From contig VZRN01005166.1 of NCBI GenBank assembly GCA_013397935.1, forward strand, positions 989,582-1,053,581: DNA of 64,000 nt, given 5' to 3'. Positions 1-10,720 of this stretch are shown here, piece after piece; positions within the stretch are counted from its first letter, which is position 1; each line of letters opens with the position of its first letter. The position numbers were made by a program, and so were the translations under genes. The stretch comes from Dasyornis broadbenti (lineage: Eukaryota > Chordata > Aves > Passeriformes > Dasyornithidae). A model generated the notes under the pieces. It saw only the letters and a list, made by a program, of their open reading frames with translations, had not been told where the DNA came from and searched no databases.

Positions 1-117
1 GCTGCCCTCCGCTCCCGCCTCGCCGCCCCCGCCCTTCCCGGGCTCGCCGCCGCTCTAGGCCCGCTGGGCTGCCCCGCGCAGTGCCCTCCGCGGGCCCGGC
101 ACTAGGCGGGCCGGAGG
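1..117 (+). other. ROCK2: ROCK2 5' untranslated region and/or proximal promoter
   Basis: This GC-rich leader precedes the start codon and contains no ATG, so no upstream ORF is seen. An in-frame TAG at 103-105 closes the reading frame 15 bases before the ATG at 118. Translation therefore cannot start further upstream in this frame. How much of the segment is transcribed is unknown, because no cap site can be read from the sequence. Confidence 0.6.
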
Positions 118-267
118 ATGAGCCAGCAGCCGGCGGGGAAGATGTCGGCGGCTCCCCTGGCGGCCGAGGCGCTGGAGCCGGCGGCGGGGATGCTCGAGGG
201 CCGCCAGAGGAAGCTGGAGTCCATGATCCGCGACCCGCGCTCCCCGGTCAACGTGGAGAGCCTACTG
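118..267 (+). CDS. ROCK2: ROCK2 coding exon 1 (residues 1-50)
   Basis: This exon encodes the N-terminal extension of the serine/threonine kinase ROCK2, a RhoA effector that phosphorylates myosin light chain, MYPT1 and LIMK to drive actomyosin contraction. The start ATG at 118 has A at -3 and an in-frame stop 15 bases upstream. A second in-frame ATG at 142 (Met9) is a weaker alternative. Residues 1-29 are Ala/Gly/Pro-rich and variable. From residue 30 the RQRKLES..IRDPRSPVNVESLL segment is the conserved start of the dimerisation region and matches ROCK2 rather than ROCK1 (DPRSP against DPKSE, from memory). The exon ends in phase 0 at a GTGAGG donor (268). As I recall the human protein, this N-terminus is three residues longer, and later catalytic residues are shifted by the same amount. 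Confidence 0.93.
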
Positions 268-337
268 GTGAGGGGCGGCCGCGCCCGGGGGGAGCGCTCG
301 GCGGGGGAACAAAGGGAGCGCTGCCCTCGCCTCAGGC

Positions 338-354
338 GGGCGGGAGGGAAGGGG
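338..354 (+). promoter_or_regulatory. Putative G-quadruplex motif at the start of intron 1
   Basis: Four G-runs of 3, 3, 3 and 4 are separated by loops of 1, 1 and 2 bases, which fits the canonical quadruplex pattern. It is on the non-template strand, so it would also be present in the nascent RNA, about 70 bases after the exon 1 donor. A homopurine tract continues to about 368. Such motifs are common in CpG islands. Folding and function are inferred, not shown. Confidence 0.55.
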
Positions 355-1014
355 AAGGAAGGAAAGGGCTCCCGCGTTCTGAAAGTGCTTTCCTGGGGGA
401 GGACGAAGGATCCTCTCCACGCCCCCGGCCGGGCCACCGGCGGCAGGGAGGTGGCGGGAGCGGCCCTCGCCCCCCAGGGCTGTGGTGGGCGAGGGGACGG
501 GCACGGCACTGTGAGAGGAGAGCGAGCGCTCCCCGATTAGGTACATCTTATTTGGGGGAAAGTGAGAAATCTCCCTGGCAAGAACTGATCCGGGGAGAGG
601 AAAGCGCCTTGTTTTCCCTCCCAGCATCGTTCACACAGTTGGCTTTCGCGCCTCGTTAATCACAGCGTGTCTGTCCCCAAAGTACCTGCCTTTGTGTGCG
701 CTGCCAGGCACCCATCGTTCACCCCCTGTGAAACGTCCTCTGGTGAGGCTGAGGTCGCTGGATGATGTGGGAGTAATTCGGGAAAAGGGGATACGCCTAA
801 GGGAGAAATGTAACTGGGGGTCCAGTAGCGTCGCGTTTGTTTTTTATTGGGACAAATTGATTCGTCTGTCTCCTGTTTCAAATAGCGTTTTCCCGTGTGA
901 GTGTATGAAATACAATTTACTTCAGTAAGAAATCTATGCCCTTGGGAGGAAGTGTGAAGGGGGCTATATTTCCCCATTTAAAATATTTGAACTCTGGAAA
1001 GGCAGTAAGAGATA

Positions 1015-1050
1015 GGTTGTTATCACGGTTGTTATCACGGTTGTTATCAT
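1015..1050 (+). repeat. 12-bp tandem repeat, three copies
   Basis: The unit GGTTGTTATCAC occurs at 1015-1026 and 1027-1038. A third copy at 1039-1050 differs only in the last base. This is a small minisatellite in intron 1 with no evident function. Confidence 0.9.
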
Positions 1051-1804
1051 TATCTTTTATTACCATTATTGGTATTGTAATAGTATTTTAACTGAACTTT
1101 AGGGTCTTCAAATCTTATACTTCTAGTCTAGTTCCCAAGAATTCCAGTGTGTCCCAGTTATGAGGAGCAGAAAAATGGGGAATAAATCCTAGTCCTTCCA
1201 AGAGTTGCTCAAGACACTTACACTATGTCTTTTTTTGTGCTTTCAAATGACTCAGTTCTGTTTGGCCCAAAATACAGGAACTGACTGAACCGAATATATG
1301 CCTGTGCTGTGTGGAGAATATAGGAATTTCCTATAACATCTGAAAAATGTTGTTCCCGAGGCTGTAGTGCTGTTACTCCTCTCATGGATGTTCAGAGGCA
1401 TAATGACAGCCATAGTCAATGAAGGGGAGTGGGAAACAGTGCTACATATCTAACTGGATTCAGATAAGTTTTTGCCTAGGCCAAAGCAAAGAGAGCTGCC
1501 TCTGGGCTTCGCTCCCAGCATTTTCACTTTGGTATTTTGCTAGGAAAACTTTGACCTGTGGCCAAAAAAGAGCAGTTAAAAATAGTACAGTCGTTCTGAA
1601 AAATGCATCAGGTTAATACTTAACCCCAGTAGACTTTTTCACACTCTGCTTTTATACTCAACAGCATGATTCTTTTATTCTCTCATCTCCCATGTCTTGG
1701 ACATAGATTAAATACACTAAAATATGCTTATGTTTCTGAAGAGAAATTCTAGCTACAATATTGAGACTGAGCTGCTTAGAACTTGGTTTTTTTGGGGGGA
1801 GGGG

Positions 1805-1824
1805 GTTTGTTTGTTTGTTTGTTT
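1805..1824 (+). repeat. (GTTT)n microsatellite
   Basis: Five GTTT units follow a G-rich run. This is simple sequence in intron 1. Confidence 0.85.
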
Positions 1825-4303
1825 TATATGCTGGCAATGTAGACTGCTTCATGTAATATATTGAGAAAGCAAACCATGGGAGAGGTCTAGCTGGATTGTA
1901 AATGCTTTTTTTTTTACAGTAAAGGTCATCACTGTTCTTCACTCTGAAGGTATTGTTTAAAAAATTAGCAGCAAGTAAAATATAATGCTAATCAGTCCAC
2001 TTTCCTAGCTTGGGTATTCTGGATATCTGTGTATGAAATAATGGACTATTTATTATTCTTGTTTAGGAAATTTGCAATTGATTTCTTGTAAAAGCTTTTT
2101 CTTTTGGGCTCTGGTATTGTAGCTCTATGCAATTTAACATTAATTTTGCATTGGTGTGCTGCTAAATAGTCTGAGTATGAAAACATATTCATATTGAAAA
2201 ATTTACTTGTTTACTAAACAGTTCACTTTCAGTGCAAATTATCATAAGTGGAAATGTGTTTTCAGTTAAAAGTAGAAACACAGAAACACAAACTAAGAGT
2301 CAGGGAAAGCATCTTAAAAAGACTAGCTGGAATGCCACTATTTTATCCTCCAAAAATAACGTAACCAAAACTAAAAATGTGGAATGGAATTCAAAACGGA
2401 ATTCATTTCCTTACAGTGTAAAAAGTCATAAACAGCTGCTATTCTGTATTTTGTGTGCATGCTGTATTTTTGGGAAGCCGCAAAAAGCAAAAAAGTAGCT
2501 GTTAATGTATAACACATGGTGTAAATTTGAAAGACGTGAGAAGTTGAGGTAATAAGCTGTCTTTCTCTAGATAGCAATTCCACTGTCATCAAGAGATGTT
2601 TTATTCAGAGGCTGTAAATGAAGAGACTTTCTTTGCGTACCTTTCTGACCACAGGATGTCTGACCACATCCATCTGTTTCTTCAGCAGGAGAATCTGTGA
2701 AGCCAAATACATTGATTGGTTATGGTCCTCCCATTTCCCGTTGGGGCTCAAGAGAGACTGTTAGATTTTCTAATGTGATTTTTGCTATCTTGTGTGCCCT
2801 AATATTTGTTATTAATGCCTGTGTTGAACATAATTATTTGTGTTTGATTAAAGCATATCTTAAAATACGTGATGCATTCTCAATTCTGAGGCATTAAGAG
2901 ATGGAGAACTCTGCATTTAGTTTGTCCTCACAGCTAGTTATGAAGGCAAAATAAAAAAAAAACCAAAAAAACCCAACAAACCAAAATGTGTGGCATGGTT
3001 ATTACCACCTTTTTTCTGCTAAATAAAAGAAAAAAAAAATGGAGGACTTTCTACTCATTAGCATAAGTCAGATCCACAGCCAGCAGTTGGTGGGGTTCTT
3101 CTGGTTTTGGTCTGATAAAGAGATGAAAAGAGGAGTGCTAGAACTGTATAGTCAGTGCCATGACAGGTTTCAGCAAAGACACACACAAAGGGAAGTGGTT
3201 ATTGCAACCTCATTGAAACATTGGCTGAGTGCTCCTTTTCTCATTGTATCTTGTTGAAAGCCTGTTGTTAGGTTGCCTGTGCTAAGAAAAATAATTTTGT
3301 TATTGTCACAGCTTTTTATGGTACAGTCTTGCTGGTTTTGGTCACGTAACAGTGCAATAGTGGTTATTAAAAGCTGTTTTCTATATTACATTTGGAGCAC
3401 ACAGGTTACTTTGTGAAGCTACCACATTCTTATTATTTGCTTTTCTGTCAGTTGTGTCATCCACTAATTTAATGACGTGACATTTTTATGTGTACTGCAT
3501 GTACACATGGATGATAGCGCTTAATGGCATTTGACCTTGGGTGATCCATAAGAAACCCTTCTATAAATACATTCCTACCAAATAGTTCCGAGTTGACAGC
3601 TAAATTTAAGGAGAGCTTAACGGTTCTCCAGTACATTTGAGCATTTATGATTTTGCATATAAGCTCTATCTGCAGTATGAACTGAGTTATTTTTGATAGT
3701 ATTTAATACATATTATTTAGGGGTGCGTTGGCAAGTGTTATCTGCTTTCTCTAAAACTAGAGCAGATAGGTCACTGTAGGCTGTATAAAACTAATCCAAA
3801 CCTCCACTTCCTTGTCATGTGTAACTGTATCACTTCAGCACATGCTGAACTCAGCGTTTGAGTTGTATGGTGATGACGAACAGCTCTGGTAAATCTTACC
3901 ATCCTCCTCCCTGCAGTGGTCTGCCTTGGTTGGAGCTGCTGAAGTGCAGTTGTCCGGAGAAAGGCACTGGTGTCTGCCCTTGGACTCACTCGTTCAGTGC
4001 AAGCCTCAGGATTTTAGCGTTAAGCTTGAAGTTTGATGTTACACTGGAGGTGTAAAATGTTAAGTATATTCTGCCTGCCCTGCAATGGTATGTCAGTCTT
4101 TGAAAGAAGGAGCTCTTAAAACTGTTTATTAGGCAGTGCAGTAGTGAAATTGTGAGCACAGTGCTGGGCTATGGTGGAGTGCAAGCATGGTGGACTGAGA
4201 AATGGAGAGATGATTAGCAGGAGAGCTCAAGTGTCTCAGAATACACAAGCCTTAGAACCTGAAAAACCCAAACCCACAAACCAAAACTGAACTAATTTGT
4301 TCA

Positions 4304-4347
4304 GGTTATTTCTTTGTTAAATAAAGGTTATTTCTTTGTTAAATAAA
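4304..4347 (+). repeat. Exact 22-bp tandem duplication
   Basis: The segment 4304-4325 (beginning GGTTATTTC and ending TTAAATAAA) is repeated without a mismatch at 4326-4347. Identity of the copies suggests a recent slippage duplication or, less likely, an assembly artefact. Confidence 0.9.
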
Positions 4348-5647
4348 GCTGACAGGTAAACTGTGTGTTTACACTAGTTTGAACATGAATAGATGTTCAT
4401 CTATGTGGATCGTGTCCATCTAGACCCTGGAATTTTACTCTTAATGAAAAGTGGATTGCAGATACAGCTGTGACTCCCATGCTTTCAATAGATGCATCTG
4501 TCCATAACGATCTCATCAATTGATGCCAACCTTATACCAAGAGTGTTAATTGAGCAGATCGCTAGGCTGAGCTCTGTTAATTCAGGGTCTCCAGGTCATT
4601 ATGGCTGATACAATATATCCCTTTGCAGGATTTTAGCCTTAGGAACTTTTTAAGTATTTCATATTTAATATGAAAGTTGTTTCACTTTCCTGCATTTATT
4701 GCCACACATAATTTTGAATCTGCAAGAACAATCTGTTGTGTTAATTTGAGCCAGCAAGTACAGGGAAGAGATGCAAATGTAGCAGTTAGCAGGATCTGAT
4801 CTAAAATTCATTGCCCACTAAGTAATCAGAAGGCCAGATGATTCCCTGTTCTTGAAGAAATAATCCTTTCTTGTTTGTTACATTTCTTTTCCTGTTATTT
4901 CTCTCCTAGTTTCTAACTTTTTCTGTGAATGTTCTATTTTTGACCTGTAATTTTAGAACATCTACTGCAGACTTGAAAAAGATGATCTTTAAGGAAACAG
5001 AATTATCTTTTGTTCATTGTTCCACTCTCATGGATTTATATATAGGAGTATAGTTAGCTAGAAAAAGATAGTTCTATTTTTCTGACAGTTTTACCTGTTT
5101 TTATATTCTGTTTTATTTCACACAAGGATTGAAGTGTTTCACTTCTGGTTAAAGAAAGCAAAAAGAAGATTTTGCTCAGCTTCAGTCCTTTTACTGCCAC
5201 ACGAGATGCATGCAGATTTTGTGTATGTGTGTATTCACAGTAAGAATGTTCACTCCCAGTATTTCATCTGTGTTGATCAGACTGCAGAGTGTGTCATTAG
5301 TGTCCACTGATTGTTCAATCTTTGTAACAACTTAAGAGAAACAAAAATACACCTACACTATCTAATTAGCAGAGTTTTCTTCTGCTTTATATGTGCAGGA
5401 ATAAAAATTCAGGAACTGTTCACTTTTCCAAATATTAGTAGGCTCAGTTTCAGTTGGAATGTGTGCAAACGCTCATTAGAACCTGGTTTTGAAAGTACGT
5501 TGTCAATTCTAACTAGTGGCAGAGCAATGCCAAAGCATTTGGCTCTTTGTCTAGTATCCATAACAAAAGCTGCCTAATTTAAAAAGTAAAGTGCTACCTC
5601 AGTAGGCAATCTCCACAGCTATCAGTTGATGATTTCTTGCCAGTGTT

Positions 5648-5673
5648 TGATCTACAAAATATTTTGTAGATCA
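5648..5673. repeat. 26-bp perfect palindrome
   Basis: The arms TGATCTACAAAAT and ATTTTGTAGATCA are exact reverse complements with no spacer. Symmetry ends abruptly at both sides. The sequence lies in unique-looking intron 1 sequence and could form a cruciform or be a symmetric protein site. No factor is recognised. Confidence 0.85.
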
Positions 5674-6829
5674 CGGGAATTGTATCAATGTCACAGAGAA
5701 GCTGACTTTGGATTTTAAAGATGAAAGTGATTGAAACTTGGTAGTAGAGTTTTACATAATGAAAGATATAAAAAAAATTAAATCTCTCTATTTTTATAAC
5801 CCATGAGCATGGAGAGTTTTGGGGGGGGGAAGAATGCTATATTGTGTCTGTTTCTTCTAAAATGTTGTGCTGAAAAGCAGTGAATGTTTCTCGTAACAAA
5901 TTTATTTAAAATACTTTTTTCTTGCTACATCCCATTGGTTCAGAACAAGAATACTATGTTTATATTGGCAGACTTGGCTGGTAATAAACTTACTTTAATG
6001 AGCTGTTAGCAATGTAAACACAAGGTTGAATGTAGTGCTCAGTCCCCAAGCCATACCTACTGCATGTGAAGCTTCTGCTGCTGCAGCAGTGCAATGTCCA
6101 CACAGCCCTGTGTTGCCAGGAGAGCACTCGCGCCCGGCTGGCCACGCACCAGCTCCGTTAGTGCAGGTGAAGCGTCACGTGCATCCTTAATTGGGAGCGT
6201 TCTATTCATTACCTGCTAACAGACTTTCAAGACCGTACGCTTAAACCAGTGATTGGGCACCTGATTGCAGAGGGATTGGAATATTTGGAAGATTGTGATT
6301 CTACGAATTTTGTCCAGATTTTGTTAGATTGGATAGCCTCAGTCTGTAACAGATGCTTTATGTGGTATGGACTTGGCTTTTTCTCTGTGTTCATCTGCTA
6401 CAGTTACAGCTGTTGAGAGAGGGGCCTTTTTTTTGTCTGTGAAGTATCTATGAGTTTAGTTGTTGGATGGACACATATTTCTTCATTGTCATGTGAAACA
6501 TGCCTCTCCTTCAGTCTCTGCTTCATTTGTTGTAGGGTATGGAAGGTGATAGACATGAGAAGAAAAACAATCTGGGTGCCACATACAGGGGGTTTTTGAT
6601 TATGCTTGTCTTCCATTAATTTTACTTCATGTAGAATGACTTACCTAAGTCAAATCTTTTGCAAAAAGTAACCAATCACATACTTTGTTTTCTGTATGCC
6701 CAGATGGAGACTAATGAGTTATGATGTTAGTGTGCAGCATTGTTACTTTAATTCCATAGTCATTTCATCATTCATTTTTGTTAGGATAGTGTCATTCAGA
6801 AGGTACAGGCAGAGAATAGAAAGAATAGT

Positions 6830-6940
6830 GTGCGGGAGGGTCTGAACCCTAATCTACTGCTATCATTTTATGGCTCCAGACAAATCCTTCTTCATTTCCA
6901 ACTATATGAAATGGAGATGATGAAGCTTCATTTTTAACAT
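6830..6940 (+). repeat. Probable MIR-type SINE fragment
   Basis: The segment has the order typical of the 3' half of an ancient tRNA-derived MIR element: a CTGAACCCTAATC-like core, then a CTCCAGACAAATCCTTC-like stretch, then an element resembling 'cctcagtttcc...tgtaaaatgggga' in the form ATGAAATGGAGATGATGA. The match is diverged and judged from memory of the MIR consensus. Confidence 0.45.
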
Positions 6941-9900
6941 GTACTGGAGAATAGTTTAATATTTAGAATGGACTGACATGATTAAAAAAAGATGATCACA
7001 AGTAGCTATGCCCAACTGTTTAATTCTGAACCTTGAGGATTCAGGTAACCAAGTGGTTGCATTATTACCTTTAGACTGTCATAAATCATGGGTACTGATT
7101 TTATTAGTCTGTATTTAAAGTATAGAATTAGAGGATCCTACATAAAGCAAGATAAAGTTTGGGTGACTCATCCAAACACACGAGTTTTCTTGTACTTTTC
7201 TTCAGGAGATGAAGAGGAGGTCACATACACGCATGGAAATAGGTTTGAAGAACTATGAAAGAAGAAAAGTTAAGCTTTAGCAAATAGTCTGATCTTTTTT
7301 TAAACTCAAAACACATAATGTTGACTGTTACTGTTACCAAATAAATAAATAACTAGAAGAAAAAAATGCTGGACTTCCACACTTTCTTCCAAATGCTTTT
7401 TAAAGTTTAACTAAAATCTTGATTACTATTTAAAAGCTGTAACACATCATTGTTCTTTGTCCATATCACTGCTGTTACAGGTAGTCATCCAAAGTCTGTG
7501 GCTTGGTTGTTGATTAAATATCAAACACTGTTCTCTCAAGAGCACAGATTTACCCTAGTATGGAATATATGGAGAGAAGGATCTTTGGGTGTTATTTGGA
7601 AATTGATTTTTATTGAATGAGCTCTGAATTTGGAAAACTTAATCTTCTTTTGTTTGTTGCTACTGTACAACTTGATTGACGCTCTTTATTTTTCTTGTGT
7701 TCAAATTGAAGAGTGCTGCATTGATAAATACACAATAGTGTGCATGTGCATACTTTCAAAGAGATTGTGCTCTAAAAAAGAATAATAGCACAGGTTTTGT
7801 TTGAGGGGTGTACAAATGTTTGGCTTGCCTATGCTATGAAAATGTTCTATTTCATACAGAAAATAGTTTTAAACTGGTTTTCCTTGTGGTTTCTGAAACT
7901 GGTTTGTTCTAGTCTCTGTTTTCAGTTTAGTGCTGATTATGTTAAGTGCAAGATTAGGGAGACAAGCCTTGTCATTTGTTGCATGTTTAGGACACAGATT
8001 TTTATTTGTAAATTACTTTTAGCACCATCTGCTATATAGGCATTGCTATATTATGATAGGCTTCTAGACTGTACAGCTAAAGTCATTGGGAACAAGCTGC
8101 AGTAAATAGGTATAAGATCTTAAGGAGTTACTTAATATTGGTTTCACCCCTTCTTACACAATTTTGTAACTATGCTTGACTTCTGAATTGTGCTTTTTTT
8201 TGAGAATTTTTAAACTTCTGTGATAGAATAACCATGAGGTCTCTCAGTTTAGGAATAGAATTATTACTTCTAACAGTTCGGGAAAATGGAGAAGAGCAGG
8301 AAATAATACCATGTTAGAAGCTGTTGGCTTAGTGAGTAATGAAAGCCTTTCTAATGCCAGGGGTATGGATGCATGATCTGTTGCCTTTAGTGAATATCTC
8401 TGGACCTCCTCCTCCGACAGTAAAAGTCAGTCCACTTAGGCATTAAGCCATAGTTTTTATTTCTTGGCCTGTTCAATTTAATGATCTCTTTAGGGTGTAT
8501 AAACCTGGATTATAAAATGCCCCCCTCCCCCTTTTTTATGTTCTTTCATCTGAAAAGTGACTGAGAACAACTACTTGAATTACTCATCTGGCAAGGAGGT
8601 ACTGACAGTTTATTATTGTACTGCAGCTGCTGCTATTAATTTAAACATTATTCTATGTTAAATTTTTTCTCTGTGAGCACAAAGTAGTAATTCTGTTAAA
8701 TTTAAGACTTGCATCTATGCTGGTATTACAAGCACCTAAACTGAGCTATAGATCTGATAGGGAAAGCTAAAAATAGCTGCATTATTTAAAAAAAATCCTA
8801 TTACTAAATTGTTTTGTAAAGCCCTGTTTTTTAATCACTTTCAAGTTCATTGTTCAGTTTTACTATGAATAAATCAGTTTAGTTATATGGAATGTGCTTA
8901 TTTTTTATTGTATTTTTAAGTTATTTTCCTTTTCCGCACTCATCATCTTCCCAGAACTGAAGCATTTGTCTTGACTCTGCAAATGTGGCATTATTGCCAG
9001 TGAGAGTGGGAAGCAGCAGAACTCCATTGTCAGAATTTTGCTGGTAAAACCTGAATGTAACAGCAAATAAGGCAGCACAAGCGCTGTTTTGTATGCATGT
9101 AGTGTTCTGTGTCAGGAATATTTTAGGCTTGAATTAGAAGGTAAATAATAAATACACTAATGTAAGCTGCATCTCCTGGAAAAAGTACCATGCTGGAAAT
9201 TCCTTTTAATCATAGATATCCAGCTAGTTCTCTGTTTTAAAAATGACTTGTGTTAGGATTATGAAGAAAACCTTTAAATATGGATGCTCTGATGAAGAGT
9301 GGTTCATGTGCGTAGAAGCCTGAAACAGTAGCACCATGAGGTGTGAATCACTTCCATCTATTTTAATGGTTGGCTGCCTCTGAAGAAAGGCAATTTAAGT
9401 GTCAAAATAGACTATTTCAGTGCTCTCATTTTTTTAGAAGAAATACCAGTATTTATTCCCACATGCGCCTTCCAGGGTTTCTCAAGTGCCAGGAGTCCCA
9501 AATGTCCCCCCGCTACCTGTGAAAACATCTTTGGCAATTTTTGACTGATATAAAATGGGAAATGTAACTTAAAAATTTTTGTAAGGAATGACATTTTTCA
9601 TTATTACAAAAACTTCTAGATTTATTTTATATGACTCTACTGCAGGACTTCCCTAAATCAGAAAATCAGAGACAGCATTAAGCCCAGCTGTAGAGTTAAT
9701 TTTATGTTTTCTACATAGGATGGACTATTTTGCAGTATTACTGAAAGTATGTTTGGAATAGGTTGGGTAAAAGTATGTATGGTAATATGGTATTCATGTT
9801 TTGAAATCACACTGTATATGTGGGAAGATGTGCAGTGTGTCTTACAGACAGATGGGAATTAACAAAATTGCAGTATACTTGCAATCCAAACATTTTTCTA

Positions 9901-10499
9901 TTAAATCAATACCAAGTAAATGTACACTGAAGTTATTTCTGTTTATCAATGTGTTACATCAAATGGATGCTGAATGCCACAGGGGAGAGGACAGGCTGGT
10001 TTTGCCTTTTTTGGAGTATACAGGAAGCATGACTGAAGAAAGTCTTAAACACATTTTATTCCAAGGCAGAACTTTATAGTTCTGTTTTGATTGCAAGCTT
10101 GATTTCTAGAGCATAACTACCAGAAGAGGCTACCATGTAAGTGGACTCCTTACTTGGCACATGGGATTTGTTCTTGGATTTATACATGGACCGATTTCCT
10201 GAATTGTGGAATTTCTATTGGTTTTACCAAATCATGCCATCATGCCTTGATTTTTTACCTCGTGTGTGAAATCTTAACACTGTTGGGTCAGTTGTCCTCT
10301 AAATGGAAATGGGGGAGAAACAAATGTGCTTGAAGCTGCAATGTAGGGTCGCTGATGCTGAAAGCACATATGGATCGTCAGAGAAGTATAACATTTTTTT
10401 CTTCCTTGAGTTTCCTTACCTGTAAAAAAAGTAATGAAGATGTCATTATTGTGGTAAAATATCACTGTAGTCTATAAGTTTGTATCTAATAACAGTAAC

Positions 10500-10720
10500 C
10501 CAGACTGTGTCAGGGTTCAGCTCTGTAGCTGGTGTGGTATTGCCCTGTCCCTAGTGGGAAGTTCCTGGCCCAAGGTTGTCCAAAAACATTGCCCTGGTTT
10601 CAGTGAGGAGAGTGGAGGCCTCACATAGGGGTTCAGGTGCTGCTGTTGTTTCAAAAGAATTCACACAATACCCTTTCAACTCAGAATAATCTGTGAATCC
10701 TTCTGTGAATCTGTGATTTA
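10500..10720 (+). repeat. Diverged CR1 3' end, with unassigned sequence upstream
   Basis: From about 10662 the sequence (CCTTTCAACTCAGAATAATC, then CTGTGAAT repeats) parallels the CR1 3' terminus with its short tandem octamers, on the + strand. The 10500-10660 part is moderately GC-rich and looks like a separate repeat or LTR-like piece, but I cannot assign it. A repeat library would settle both limits. Confidence 0.45.

Larger units (their letters stand above)
1..540 (+). promoter_or_regulatory. ROCK2: CpG island spanning the ROCK2 promoter edge, exon 1 and start of intron 1
   Basis: The first ~540 bases are very GC-rich with dense CpG, unlike the AT-rich sequence that follows, and the composition relaxes by about 600-830. 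GC-box-like stretches (for example around 26-34) lie upstream of the start codon, and I see no TATA box. This is the usual design of a broadly expressed TATA-less vertebrate promoter. The transcription start cannot be placed from sequence alone. The island is cut by the left edge, so most of the promoter is probably outside the window. Confidence 0.8.

Noticed and set aside
102..659. Several overlapping open frames on both strands in the CpG island
   Set aside because: High GC content suppresses stop codons. Only the frame starting at 118 and ending at the 268 donor encodes conserved protein.
10500..10660. Possible LTR fragment starting near TGTCAGGG
   Set aside because: No paired terminus, target-site duplication or polyadenylation signal visible. 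Only the following CR1-like tail can be supported.
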